Below are positions 1-8,869 of a stretch of DNA of 64,000 nt, piece after piece (position 1 is the first letter of the stretch; each line of letters opens with the position of its first letter). Under the pieces are notes generated by a model, which did not search any database, had not been told where the DNA came from, and saw nothing but the letters and a program-made list of their open reading frames with translations. The DNA lies in contig NZ_JAOTJC010000004.1 in NCBI RefSeq assembly GCF_025628895.1, positions 238,388 through 302,387 on the forward strand. Direction: 5' to 3'. The position numbers and the translations under genes are program-made. The DNA is from Alteromonas salexigens. GTDB taxonomy: Bacteria; Pseudomonadota; Gammaproteobacteria; Enterobacterales; Alteromonadaceae.

Positions 1-2577
1 ACATTTACATGGAAACGCTCAGTAGCTGCAATGACTGCGACCTTGCTGGTCGCGGCCTGTCAGCCCGAGTCGGCGTCCACCGCGACCCAATCGTCAAATC
101 AGCAGACTGCGCAAAGCCAGACTGATACCGCGCGCACATTGCCGCCAAGCCCGGATGCCAAGGTACCGGACTACTGGCCCGAGGTCGCTTTTTCAACCGA
201 AAACAGCGACGCCGTAGAAGCCCGCGTAGACGAGCTGCTTAGCAGCATGACGCTGGAACAAAAAGTGGCGCAAATCATTCAGCCTGAAATTCGTGATGTA
301 ACAGTAGAAGACATGCGCAAGTATGGCTTCGGCTCCTATCTGAACGGCGGCGGTGCGTTTCCGAACAATGACAAACACGCCACCATGGAAGATTGGGTGG
401 CGCTGGCTGAATCTATGTATCAGGCGTCGGTAGACGATAGCCTGGACGGGATCAGCATTCCTACCATGTGGGGCACCGATGCGGTACACGGCCACAATAA
501 TGTCGTGGGCGCGACTCTGTTTCCGCACAATATCGGCCTGGGTGCGATGAACGACCCCGAGCTTATCCATAAGATTGCAACGGTTACTGCCAAGGAAGTG
601 CGGGCCACAGGCATTGACTGGATATTTGCCCCTACGGTGGCCACCGCTCGTGATGATCGCTGGGGCCGGACCTACGAGAGTTACTCCGAAGATCCGGAAA
701 TTGTAGGTAAGTATGCCCGTGCGATCGTGTCTGGCTTACAGGGTGATATCCGTGACGGCAACATTGACGATGCTCACGTTATTTCCACGGTTAAGCACTT
801 TGTGGGCGACGGCGGCACCGAAGGTGGCGACGACCAGGGCAATAACATTGCCGATGAAGAAACCCTTTACCGCATTCATGCTCAGGGCTATGTAGAAGGC
901 CTTAATGCCGGCGCTCAGTCAGTGATGGCTTCATTTAACAGTTGGCATGGTAAAAAGATCCACGGTAGTAAGTATCTGCTTACTAATGTCCTTAAAGACA
1001 AAATGGGCTTTGACGGCTTTGTGGTTGGCGACTGGAACGGTCACGGCCAGATAAAAGGCTGTACGAACGAAAGCTGCCCGCAGGCTATTAACGCTGGTCT
1101 GGACATTTTCATGGTGCCGACCGGTGCCTGGAAACCGCTTTACGAAAATACCATCGCGCAGGTGAAAAGCGGTGAGATCCCACAAGAGCGGCTTGATGAT
1201 GCAGTGCGCCGGGTGCTGCGCGTGAAAGTGCGTGTAGGCTTGTTCGACTTACCTTCACCTGCCAACCGTTCGCTGTCTGCTAACGCCGAGCTGATCGGCG
1301 CAGACGAACACCGCGCAGTGGCACGGGAAGCAGTACGTAAATCACTGGTTATGCTGAAAAACCAGGATAATTTATTGCCGCTGTCCCCAGACACCAATGT
1401 GCTGGTGGCGGGTGATGCTGCACATAATATTGGCAAGCAGTCAGGTGGCTGGACTATCACCTGGCAGGGCACCGGTAACGAAAACAGCGACTTCCCGGGT
1501 GCGACCTCTATTTATCAGGGTATCGAAGCGGCGGTGAATGCGGCAGGTGGTACTGCCGTACTGTCAGAAGATGGCAGCTTTGACAACAAACCAGATGTTG
1601 CCATTGTGGTATTTGGTGAAAACCCGTACGCGGAAGGAAATGGCGACCTGTCGAATGTCGAGTTTCAGCGGGGCGAGAAATCTGATTTGGCACTGCTGAA
1701 ATCTCTGAAAGAACAAGGGATCCCTGTGGTGTCTGTGTTCATCACCGGTCGCCCACTGTGGGTTAACCCTGAACTGAATGCCAGCGATGCCTTTGTGGTA
1801 GCCTGGCTGCCTGGTTCAGAAGGTCAGGGCGTAGCGGATGTCTTGTTCACCGACGCCGACGGCGACGTTGCCTACCCAATGAGTGGCAAACTGTCGTTCT
1901 CCTGGCCGGCGCTGCCGACGCAGGCCACCGTGAATCGTGGTGATGGTAAAACGCCTTTGTTTGCCTATGGCTATGGACTGGAATACGGTGACGCCGACAA
2001 GACCAGCTATCCGCTGAGTGAAGATCGTGGTGAATTAGGCAATACCGGGCCGGCGAGTCACGATATTTATGTACTTAGCACCCAGAAGCCCTGGCAACTG
2101 ACCATTAAAGATGCCAGCGGTGATACTGTGATGCAAAGCAATCTGGTAGAAACAGAAAGCGCAAGCGTGCGTACCACCGACCGTAATGTGCAAGAAGACT
2201 CACTGGATATGCGCTGGCAACAGCGGGCGACTATCGGTTTCTACGCACCGTTCCCGGAAGATCTGCGGGATTATACTGCCGACGCTTCGGCGCTGGTTAT
2301 GGAAGTGAAAGCGCTGGCTAATACTAATGACATCATGCTGGCCGCAGGCTGCACAGAAAGCTGTGACATGGCGCTGAAGTTGTCAGCCTATATGGAAAAT
2401 ACGAGAGACTGGCAGACTGTGACGGTGCCTACCCGCTGTCTGACGGAGAAAGGAGCGAGCTTCGCAGAAACCTTCTCCCCGTTCGCGCTGACTGCCTCCA
2501 AGGGCGCGCACATCGTGGTTTCGGATATCCGCTTGGAAGCCAATGTGGCGAAAGACACACTGCCAGATTGTCAGTAG
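1..2577 (+). CDS. GH3 exo-beta-glucanase lipoprotein (5' truncated by window edge)
   Basis: Secreted glycoside hydrolase family 3 enzyme expected to release glucose from the ends of beta-1,3/1,4-glucans or their oligomers. An in-frame ATG lies at 31, but it would leave only nine residues before the lipobox cysteine (codon 58-60, LVAAC) and no basic n-region. The frame stays open to base 1 and supplies Lys-Arg, so the true start is probably upstream of the window. Counting from the ATG at 31, the nucleophile is Asp334 in VVGDWNGH and the acid/base is probably Glu535 in the GENPYAEGNGD segment. The last 200 or so residues form a beta-sandwich resembling the ExoP C-terminal domain. A hairpin terminator follows. 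The family is clear; the exact linkage preference is inferred. Confidence 0.93.
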   Translation, partial: TFTWKRSVAAMTATLLVAACQPESASTATQSSNQQTAQSQTDTARTLPPSPDAKVPDYWPEVAFSTENSDAVEARVDELLSSMTLEQKVAQIIQPEIRDVTVEDMRKYGFGSYLNGGGAFPNNDKHATMEDWVALAESMYQASVDDSLDGISIPTMWGTDAVHGHNNVVGATLFPHNIGLGAMNDPELIHKIATVTAKEVRATGIDWIFAPTVATARDDRWGRTYESYSEDPEIVGKYARAIVSGLQGDIRDGNIDDAHVISTVKHFVGDGGTEGGDDQGNNIADEETLYRIHAQGYVEGLNAGAQSVMASFNSWHGKKIHGSKYLLTNVLKDKMGFDGFVVGDWNGHGQIKGCTNESCPQAINAGLDIFMVPTGAWKPLYENTIAQVKSGEIPQERLDDAVRRVLRVKVRVGLFDLPSPANRSLSANAELIGADEHRAVAREAVRKSLVMLKNQDNLLPLSPDTNVLVAGDAAHNIGKQSGGWTITWQGTGNENSDFPGATSIYQGIEAAVNAAGGTAVLSEDGSFDNKPDVAIVVFGENPYAEGNGDLSNVEFQRGEKSDLALLKSLKEQGIPVVSVFITGRPLWVNPELNASDAFVVAWLPGSEGQGVADVLFTDADGDVAYPMSGKLSFSWPALPTQATVNRGDGKTPLFAYGYGLEYGDADKTSYPLSEDRGELGNTGPASHDIYVLSTQKPWQLTIKDASGDTVMQSNLVETESASVRTTDRNVQEDSLDMRWQQRATIGFYAPFPEDLRDYTADASALVMEVKALANTNDIMLAAGCTESCDMALKLSAYMENTRDWQTVTVPTRCLTEKGASFAETFSPFALTASKGAHIVVSDIRLEANVAKDTLPDCQ

Positions 2578-2603
2578 TCGTTTAGTTAATAAGAGGTACA
2601 AAG

Positions 2604-2627
2604 GGGAGCCATTGGCTCCCTTTTTTT
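2604..2627 (+). terminator. Rho-independent terminator after the GH3 gene
   Basis: A 7-bp stem GGGAGCC/GGCTCCC with a three-base loop is followed by seven T. It ends within the stop codon of the convergent cation-efflux gene, so it may limit read-through between the two units. Confidence 0.85.
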
Positions 2628-3579
2628 ATTCTGTAGGCTCAATGTTCTGATGCACATGAGGACGGTTGTGAGAATGCGTATGCAGCGCGTCACTGTCGTC
2701 CCGGCATGGCTCGCCCGGCAACTCGAACTCAATGGTGGTATGTGACAAATTATACGGCGCCAACTGAGCGTTGACCTGACTTTTGAGTTCTCTGAGTAAG
2801 GAGCCGTCGGCATTTACGTTAAGCACCAGATGTGCGGTCAACACATGCTGTTCACCATCCAGTGACCATAAGTGAAGGTGGTGTATTTCGTCCACATGTT
2901 CAACGTCAAGCAAAGCATTCGTCAGTGCCTGCTGTTCTATATCATCAGGTACGCCCTGCAAAAATAACCGCAAGGTTTGCACCAGGTAGCGCGCCACATT
3001 GATCAGAATAAACACCGTGAACCCAATGGACAGCAGCGGATCAAGTATGGGCCAGCGATAAAAGTGCAGTACAATCGAGACAATCAGCACCGCGACCCAG
3101 CCCATAACATCCTCAATGAGGTGCCAGTTCAGCACTTTTTCATTCATGGAATGACCGCCATGTAAGCGGTACGCCGCTATGCCGTTAACAATAATGCCGA
3201 GAACGGCTAAGCCAATCATGCCCTCTGTGTGGGGCATAGGCGGGTCAATCAGCCGTGGGATCGCCTCAGATAAAATCCACACCGAACCGGCGACAAGAAT
3301 GATGCTGTTTATCCATGCGCCCAGCAAACTCAACCTTTTAAAGCCGTACGTATAGCGGTGGGTAGCTGGCTGATGGCCCAGCCGCGCGAGTAACCAGGCC
3401 AGACCCAGTGACAGGGTATCACCCAAATCATGGACGGCATCCGCCATGATCGCCACACTGTTGGTCAGCCAGCCGCCAATAAATTCAATCATGGTAAAGC
3501 AGGCATTCAGCCAGAACGCAAAGCCAATCCGCTGCGTATCGCGGTGTTCTGTGTGATCATGTTGATGATGGCCATGCAT
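2626..3579 (-). CDS. Cation diffusion facilitator metal exporter (CzcD/ZitB type)
   Basis: Inner-membrane antiporter of the CDF family that exports Zn2+ or related divalent metals in exchange for protons. The reading frame extends to 3633, but the Met at 3579 begins the usual histidine-rich head (HGHHQHDHTEH), giving about 317 aa, normal for the family. The TM2 metal site is visible as HDLGD (His50, Asp54) and the TM5 pair as HLIED. A cytoplasmic ferredoxin-like C-terminal domain ends in another His-rich tail. It is convergent with the GH3 gene and lies downstream of a TauE-type permease on the same strand. Metal specificity cannot be read from sequence alone; zinc is the best guess from the His/Asp site. 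Confidence 0.9.
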   Translation of the reverse strand: MHGHHQHDHTEHRDTQRIGFAFWLNACFTMIEFIGGWLTNSVAIMADAVHDLGDTLSLGLAWLLARLGHQPATHRYTYGFKRLSLLGAWINSIILVAGSVWILSEAIPRLIDPPMPHTEGMIGLAVLGIIVNGIAAYRLHGGHSMNEKVLNWHLIEDVMGWVAVLIVSIVLHFYRWPILDPLLSIGFTVFILINVARYLVQTLRLFLQGVPDDIEQQALTNALLDVEHVDEIHHLHLWSLDGEQHVLTAHLVLNVNADGSLLRELKSQVNAQLAPYNLSHTTIEFELPGEPCRDDSDALHTHSHNRPHVHQNIEPTE

Positions 3580-3672
3580 GAAGAATAGCCCCGTAATCTT
3601 AACTGGTATCTTCTTACACCATAGCAGAGGCACTACCGGGCGTGTAATGAATAAAGGCGTTGTAACAGAATA

Positions 3673-4440
3673 TCAGCCGACCAGCGCGTACCATAGCAAG
3701 CGCAGCGCCAGCAACGTCAGTAACCACTTAAACACTCTCACAAAACCGGCAGTAGATATTCGGTTTAATAATTTGAGGCCTAGCCAGGTACCTGCAAAAC
3801 CACTTGCTATCATAGCTACAAGTAACGGCAACCAGTGCAGAAAGTGAAACCCCACAGCACTGAAAACACCCAGCTTGAGTAAATGCTGGAAGGTCATGCA
3901 GCTGGCGAACGTGGCGGTAATTTGCAGCTTGTGATAGCCGTTCCGATGCACAAATGCCGCCACGAGTGGTCCGGTTGCCCCGACGAACATGCTCAAAAAT
4001 GTCGTAATAGCACCCGCCAGACTCCGCCCCAGCGGACGCATTTCACGTGTTTTAGGCTTGCTCCCCCATACCAGAAACAGGATGAACAGGGCGACAGCCA
4101 GCTGAATAACTTGCAAAGGTAACTGAATCACCAGCAGCGTCGCCACGCTGGCGCCCACCACTGCTCCCAGGCAGAACCAGCCCACCATCCGCCAGTCGGT
4201 ATGGCGCCGGGTAAGCGCCGCCCGATTGGCATTAGAGCCAAACTGAACCAACCCGTGCACAGGAATGAGCGCCGCTACCGGCATCACGGTGGCCATCACC
4301 CCAAGCAGTAACACGCCCCCACCAATACCCAGGCTGGCAGTCATCAGCGAGGTCAATGCTGCCAGCAATATAAGGCCGGCCGCCACCAGCCCACTGATTT
4401 GATGGCCGGCAGTAAACAGCGTCAGCAGAGTGTCATACAT
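3673..4440 (-). CDS. TauE/SafE-family membrane permease
   Basis: A 255-residue integral membrane protein with seven to eight hydrophobic segments and the repeated glycine-rich motif of TauE/SafE anion exporters (TASLGIGGGVLLLG near residue 35, and MFVGATGPLVAAFV in the second half). Family members move sulfite, sulfoacetate or related organosulfur anions across the inner membrane; the substrate here is unknown. The start is the Met at 4440, with only a weak ribosome-binding site. The gene lies 93 bp upstream of the CDF exporter and may be co-transcribed with it. No sulfur-metabolism gene is nearby to suggest a substrate. Confidence 0.88.
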   Translation of the reverse strand: MYDTLLTLFTAGHQISGLVAAGLILLAALTSLMTASLGIGGGVLLLGVMATVMPVAALIPVHGLVQFGSNANRAALTRRHTDWRMVGWFCLGAVVGASVATLLVIQLPLQVIQLAVALFILFLVWGSKPKTREMRPLGRSLAGAITTFLSMFVGATGPLVAAFVHRNGYHKLQITATFASCMTFQHLLKLGVFSAVGFHFLHWLPLLVAMIASGFAGTWLGLKLLNRISTAGFVRVFKWLLTLLALRLLWYALVG

Positions 4441-4507
4441 AATATGCAGTTTTGTAGCAGAATAAAAAACACGACTACCTGGTGTTATGAAGAGGTGGAA
4501 TCAAAAT

Positions 4508-4693
4508 TCAGGAGCGCTCTTTGTGAGCAGGTTTGCCTTCCAGGCGGTCGCGACTGGCCAACCGTAGCCAGAATATCAGTTCAAACACCACGCCCAGTAA
4601 CACAAATACCACTATACCTGCCCGCAGGCCGACCACGTAACAACCAATAGCAGCCAGTAAACACAGCACAATTACAGCTATTCTCGACACCAT
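4508..4693 (-). CDS. Small two-helix membrane protein, unknown function
   Basis: A 61-residue protein with two adjacent hydrophobic segments (about residues 4-22 and 25-44) and a basic, polar C-terminal tail (RLASRDRLEGKPAHKERS), so the tail probably faces the cytoplasm. A good ribosome-binding site (GGAGGG) sits a few bases before the ATG at 4693, which is the main reason to accept it as a real gene. It lies 67 bp upstream of the TauE-type gene on the same strand. I do not recognise the family. Confidence 0.6.
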   Translation of the reverse strand: MVSRIAVIVLCLLAAIGCYVVGLRAGIVVFVLLGVVFELIFWLRLASRDRLEGKPAHKERS

Positions 4694-5096
4694 AATTTCC
4701 CTCCAGTCGATTGCCGGGCACGCTGTCGTACTGCCGGACCATCTTAATTACTCGCAGACTTCGCTTGTTACTAGGATGGCAGCAGGCAGCCGCGCCCTAC
4801 AACAAGTATGGCCTAAAGCCGCGCAGCTTATGAAAAATATTCGTAAAAATTCGTGTCGCTGGCGGCTTTCTCTATCCGGTGTGGCAAACACCCAACCACC
4901 CACTACTTTTGTCTAAGTCGTGTCTGTAAGAAACGACATACTATTGAGAAAATTCTACTCACTACCTTTTTCACAGTGTGAACAATTCAATCATTTAAAA
5001 TATATAATTATTAATTATCAGTAACTTAAATTAACTTCACCCCGTTGGCATGGAGTTGGCATACATATAAGTACAGACGACGAACAGGAGACAGCA
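4694..5096. other. Divergent intergenic region without a recognised gene
   Basis: About 400 bp between the small membrane protein and the BON-domain gene. The right half is AT-rich. A TTGGCA at 5045-5050 and a TATAAG at 5066-5071 could be a promoter for the BON gene, but the 15-bp spacer is short. TTGGCAT occurs twice, 10 bp apart, at 5045 and 5055. I see no ORF with a ribosome-binding site, no RNA gene and no repeat array. Confidence 0.4.
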
Positions 5097-5657
5097 ATGA
5101 CACGTTTTTTAAGCGTATCTGCAACGATTGCAGCATTGGCATTGTCTTCGCCAGTACTAGCTGACAGCCAAGGAAATAAATGGAAAGCGTCAGCCAGGGA
5201 TGCATGGATTGATGGGAAAGCGGAAGCAACGCTCCTGTTCAACGGTCAACTCAATACCTTCGACATAAACACGGATGTCAGGGACGGAATAGTAATCCTT
5301 ACAGGAAAGGTCGACAGTGAAGTCGATAAAGCGCTTGCCACGGAACTGGTCAAGTCGCTAGAAGGTGTTAAATCGGTTGATAACCGTTTGTCTGTAATAA
5401 CGCCAGATGATTTTGATGGAGATTGGGACGCGTTCACACGAGATTTACAGGATGCAAAAGTAGTAACAGTAATTAAGACTCGCTTGCTACTGGAAGATCA
5501 GCTCTCTGGCACTGACATTGAAGTCCAAGCGAAACAAGGGATTGTTACCCTTTCCGGCACCGTGAGATCCAACAGTGAACGGGATCTGGCGATTGCCATT
5601 GCAAAGAACACTGATGACGTCGATGACGTAGTAAGTGAGCTGTCAATAGACGGCTAA
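5097..5657 (+). CDS. Periplasmic protein with two BON domains (OsmY-like)
   Basis: A 186-aa protein with a Sec signal peptide (cleavage likely after VLA, residue 22) and two BON domains at roughly residues 45-105 and 120-185. Each has the typical glycine-containing pattern (GIVILTGKV and GIVTLSGTV). BON domains bind phospholipid surfaces; OsmY-type proteins are periplasmic and usually induced by envelope or osmotic stress. The ribosome-binding site CAGGAG lies close to the ATG. A terminator at 5707-5733 follows, so the gene is probably monocistronic. The family call is firm; the stress role is inferred from relatives. Confidence 0.88.
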   Translation: MTRFLSVSATIAALALSSPVLADSQGNKWKASARDAWIDGKAEATLLFNGQLNTFDINTDVRDGIVILTGKVDSEVDKALATELVKSLEGVKSVDNRLSVITPDDFDGDWDAFTRDLQDAKVVTVIKTRLLLEDQLSGTDIEVQAKQGIVTLSGTVRSNSERDLAIAIAKNTDDVDDVVSELSIDG

Positions 5658-5706
5658 CCACTCCCCTCAAGGCCTGTTCGGGGCCTTATCATTACCTCTG
5701 ATATTG

Positions 5707-5733
5707 GCCCGCTTCCTTAGCGGGCATTTTTTT
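5707..5733 (+). terminator. Rho-independent terminator after the BON gene
   Basis: The stem GCCCGC/GCGGGC with a seven-base loop is followed by a run of seven T. A weaker hairpin (AAGGCC/GGCCTT) lies just upstream, near 5669-5687. Confidence 0.85.
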
Positions 5734-5828
5734 GTCTGTCATTCGCCGGCTCACTGGCATAGGCTTTTCTGTGGGACGGTGTAGAATAGCGACGAATTTT
5801 TCCCCTGTTCTGACGGAGCCTGTGTAAC

Positions 5829-7019
5829 GTGCCCTTCAAAATCCTGTTTTTTGCGTTGCTGGCCACCGCCATAGGACAAAGTGTGGTGCTGACTACCTTG
5901 CCGTCCCTGGGCCGGGAAACAGGTTTGTCGGAATTTCAGGTATCGGTGATTATGTCCAGCTCAGCCTGTATTTTTGCGCTGGGCACGACCGTGTGGAGCA
6001 GAGTGGCGAAACGCCGCGGGCATCGCCGCTTGCTGATGCTCGGCTTAACCGGATACACCCTGGGCACCCTGCTGTTTGCCGTCGTATGGACACTGGGATT
6101 AAACGGCTACTTTGCCGGTACCGCACTTTTTCTTGCACTGCTGCTTTCCCGCAGCCTGCAGTCAAGTGTGATGTCTGCCACTCCGCCATCTGCTGTGGGC
6201 TATACCATTGCCATCAGCCCTGCGTCTGAACGTGTTAAATCTATCAGTAAAGTGACCTCAGCCAATAATTTAGGGCAGATCCTGGGGCCAACCTTTGCCG
6301 GCGCATTGGTGGGCTTTGGCTTGCTCACTCCCTTGTATGCCGTGTTGCTGCTCACAGTAATCGCGCTGACGTTGGTGTATAAAAAGCTGCCCGCTAGTCC
6401 TCCTTCGCCAGCCACCAGCGACCGGGATCGGCATCATCAGGTACGCAATGCCTCGCTTCGACCACTCACCGCACTGCTGATTGCGTTATGTGCCAGCGTT
6501 TTTTGCGCCATGGCCATGCTGCAACAAACGCTGGGGTTTTTCCTTATCGATATTTATCAGGCATCAACCGTGGAAGCCGCTCAGGGCGTGGGGCTGGCTA
6601 TGATGCTCAGTGCCATATCGTCGTTGGGTATCCAGTTAGCTGTGGTCCAACGCACTCACGTGGCACCGGAAAAACTGATTCAGATAGCCATGCCACTGTT
6701 GTGTAGTGCGTACTTGCTTATGTATTTCCACCAGTCTTTATGGGCATTGTACGCCGCCATGGTTATTATGGGTCTGGCCATGGGTATGGCGTATCCGTCC
6801 ATTGCAGCTGCGGCTACCAGCCGGTGTCATCCCGACCGCCAGGCCACGGTTACCGGCATGATTACCGCCACCCCGGCCATGGGCTACATTGTAGGCCCAC
6901 CGGTGGCCGCCTTGTTTTATGGCGTCGATGAACGATATCCCTTTATGGTGGCCGCGGCTATGGTGTTATTGTTTACCCTGCTGGCCTCACTGAAGCTACA
7001 GGCCTTTCGGTCAGCGTAA
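5829..7019 (+). CDS. Major facilitator superfamily transporter (drug/metabolite exporter type)
   Basis: A 396-residue protein with about 12 hydrophobic segments and a basic inter-helix loop (WSRVAKRRGHRRLL) in the position of the MFS signature between TM2 and TM3. It begins with GTG at 5829; a GGAG about eleven bases upstream supports that start. The overall look is that of DHA1-type proton-driven exporters of the multidrug or tetracycline class, but substrate cannot be inferred. The only close downstream neighbour is an unrelated ankyrin protein. Confidence 0.85.
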   Translation: MPFKILFFALLATAIGQSVVLTTLPSLGRETGLSEFQVSVIMSSSACIFALGTTVWSRVAKRRGHRRLLMLGLTGYTLGTLLFAVVWTLGLNGYFAGTALFLALLLSRSLQSSVMSATPPSAVGYTIAISPASERVKSISKVTSANNLGQILGPTFAGALVGFGLLTPLYAVLLLTVIALTLVYKKLPASPPSPATSDRDRHHQVRNASLRPLTALLIALCASVFCAMAMLQQTLGFFLIDIYQASTVEAAQGVGLAMMLSAISSLGIQLAVVQRTHVAPEKLIQIAMPLLCSAYLLMYFHQSLWALYAAMVIMGLAMGMAYPSIAAAATSRCHPDRQATVTGMITATPAMGYIVGPPVAALFYGVDERYPFMVAAAMVLLFTLLASLKLQAFRSA

Positions 7020-7093
7020 AAAATTTTACCCGTTTAAACTAATCTCAGTTGGCGAGCGACATACCTGTTATCTCACAAACGGATAGCACGCTC

Positions 7094-7684
7094 ATGCCAA
7101 AGACTCGACATTCTTACAGCAAAAGCCCCGGTACGCTGGGTCATAGCTTTTTCATCGGAATTTGCTTGGCGACATTTGCGCTTACTATAACCACCGACCA
7201 TGTGCGGGCTAATCATACCGCGCCTACAACACACACAGTCAGCGGGAGCCAAACGATTACACCCGGCGATGGCACACCGCTCACCCGCGCGGTAGCATTG
7301 GGTAATACTGAACTAGCAGCGGCGCTGCTCGCTCAGGGGGCGGATATCAATCAGCCCGTTCCATTGGAGGGCAGTGCCCTTATTGTGGCAACTAAGAGTG
7401 ATCATCCGGCGATGATCGGCTTTTTACTGGCAAAGGGCGCGGAGGTAAACCAGGTGGTTGCCGGGGATGAAACGGCGCTTATCACCGCCAGTCGTCTTGA
7501 CCGGGTGAGTATCGCGCGTCAGCTCATAGCGGCGGGGGCAGATATTAACCTTGGTGTGAATGCTGAGACAACCGGCGGTAAAGTGTGGCGCACACCACTA
7601 AACCAGGCTAACAGCCAGACGATGCGCGCATTGTTGATTGATGCAGGTGCCCGTGAAGATGGCCCGACGTTGCGCTATCGTTAG
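7094..7684 (+). CDS. Exported or membrane-anchored ankyrin-repeat protein
   Basis: The frame is open from a TTG at 7049, but the ATG at 7094 is the likelier start and gives about 196 aa. A basic head is followed by one hydrophobic stretch (FFIGICLATFALTI), then three to four ankyrin repeats from about residue 55 to the end, recognisable by TPLTRAVALGNTELAAALLAQGADIN and its degenerate successors. Ankyrin repeats mediate protein-protein contacts; the partner is unknown. The hydrophobic segment may be an uncleaved anchor or a signal peptide, so the repeats probably lie in the periplasm. It is convergent with the next gene, leaving only 14 bp between stops. Confidence 0.75.
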   Translation: MPKTRHSYSKSPGTLGHSFFIGICLATFALTITTDHVRANHTAPTTHTVSGSQTITPGDGTPLTRAVALGNTELAAALLAQGADINQPVPLEGSALIVATKSDHPAMIGFLLAKGAEVNQVVAGDETALITASRLDRVSIARQLIAAGADINLGVNAETTGGKVWRTPLNQANSQTMRALLIDAGAREDGPTLRYR

Positions 7685-7698
7685 TTATTGGAGAGCAA

Positions 7699-8187
7699 CT
7701 ACTCTGACTGATGCCGCGCACTGACGGTAAAGAACCATTTACTGGACAGCTGCATGTCGAATTGCAGGTTGTTCGGCTTCTTTTGCTCAACCGCCTGCAC
7801 TACATTCTGATAATCATGCTGTTGTTGCAGGTAAGGAGAAGGTGACGTTACGTTGTAGCGATACGCAAACTGGCTTTCCACGTTATCTTTTTGCGTCTCC
7901 CACACGGGCATCGACAAGTAACAACGCTCTTCTTTATGTTCCACATGAATAGCATTCACTGAGACTGACTGAGCCATATCCAGTAATGCGGTTTCTTTTT
8001 CTTTTGCACGTGAAACTTCATACTTTGCTTTGCCTTCTTCCTTGGCAATATCGCAGGCTTTTGACGCAATCATAGTGAAGGTGGCTTTATTGTCTCGAAA
8101 CGTACTGATGACATCTTCATATGATGGCCGTGGTGAACACGACATAACCGCCGCAGCGCTTAGCAATATGAGTGTGGTTCGCAGCAT
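7699..8187 (-). CDS. Hypothetical lipoprotein
   Basis: A 162-residue protein with a clear lipoprotein signal: basic residue near the N-terminus, hydrophobic core and lipobox VMSC (Cys17). A strong ribosome-binding site (GGGGGAG) precedes the ATG at 8187. The mature part is mixed charged and polar with no domain I recognise; the central part is rich in Lys/Glu/Ala (KEEGKAKYEVSRAKEKE) and probably helical. It should sit in the periplasm anchored to inner or outer membrane. Residue 2 of the mature part is Ser, which would favour outer-membrane sorting by the Lol rule. Confidence 0.75.
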   Translation of the reverse strand: MLRTTLILLSAAAVMSCSPRPSYEDVISTFRDNKATFTMIASKACDIAKEEGKAKYEVSRAKEKETALLDMAQSVSVNAIHVEHKEERCYLSMPVWETQKDNVESQFAYRYNVTSPSPYLQQQHDYQNVVQAVEQKKPNNLQFDMQLSSKWFFTVSARHQSE

Positions 8188-8499
8188 GCTATCACTCCCC
8201 CGTCTTTCTTACGCCGCTCATGATGCCAAACACGTTTTAAATGATCCACCGAAGTAAAGCCGGCTGCGGTCAGTTGGGTGTTTTTTAATCTGTACAGCTC
8301 GAATTTGTCCCCTTGATATAAAACTTTACGCATATGCCGGTGATAGCCCGGAAGATCGGGTAATAAGTATGACCGGCGACACCCGAATATAAAACCAGCT
8401 GCGGAAAGCAACACAGACTGCTGCTAATTTTTATTCAGCTAAGCCACTCTGATGAGTGAACTTACGTCTCCAAAGTGTTTTTCCTAGTGTTTATCCCCA

Positions 8500-8523
8500 C
8501 AGGGGTTCCGGCCCCTGCTTTTT
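8500..8523 (+). terminator. Orphan Rho-independent terminator (possible sRNA 3' end)
   Basis: The stem CAGGGG/CCCCTG with a six-base loop is followed by a run of five T. The nearest upstream annotated gene is on the opposite strand, so this may end an unannotated plus-strand transcript. Confidence 0.5.
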
Positions 8524-8532
8524 CGTTCCCCC

Positions 8533-8619
8533 CGACACCCCGCTATTTCCAGGACACCCACACTGACAACGGGACACCCACATTCTTGCAGGACACCCAC
8601 CCGCGTCAAAGACACCCAC
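8533..8619 (+). repeat. Array of five GGACACCCAC-type decamers spaced 19-20 bp
   Basis: Three exact copies of GGACACCCAC start at 8552, 8572 and 8591. One single-mismatch copy (AGACACCCAC) starts at 8610 and one degenerate copy (CGACACCCCG) at 8533. The start-to-start distances are 19, 20, 19 and 19 bp, while the bases between copies are not conserved. The same decamer recurs in other intergenic regions of the window. The function is unknown; a REP-like element or a protein-binding array are both possible. Confidence 0.8.
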
Positions 8620-8869
8620 AGCAGTTACCCTTCTTCTCTTTACCTTGACCTGCGACTAATAGCAGCCTGTAGTTTTTCAGACGAACCTGTAAAAAGTGCA
8701 GGTTATTCCTACGGCCAAACATCAAAGATTTCCACACCGCACCGAAAAAGAATTATGTATTTTCAACAACTTAGGCTGTTTTAATTTTAAAATCGCGTTG
8801 TGGTATGCAGGTTGCTGCATTTATATGGCATAGGACGTACATGCAGCCATTGAACGCATAGGAGGAACT

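Larger units (their letters stand above)
8188..8869. other. Long non-coding stretch with an orphan terminator and a decamer array
   Basis: About 680 bp between the hypothetical lipoprotein and the CsbD-like gene. No ORF here has convincing start signals. It contains a plus-strand terminator-like hairpin at 8500-8523 that has no plus-strand gene in front of it, then immediately a regularly spaced array of GGACACCCAC decamers (8533-8619), then an AT-rich leader to the CsbD gene. The stretch from about 8400 to 8523 could encode a small RNA; this is speculation from the orphan terminator. Confidence 0.5.

Noticed and set aside
8160..8414. Minus-strand ORF of 84 codons overlapping the start of the hypothetical lipoprotein
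   Set aside because: It needs a GTG start without a ribosome-binding site, overlaps a gene with strong start signals, and shows no recognisable domain. It could still be a small coupled gene, but support is too weak.
8400..8470. CTGATGAG sequence resembling a hammerhead ribozyme core
   Set aside because: The required GAAA after stem II and the flanking helices are not present.
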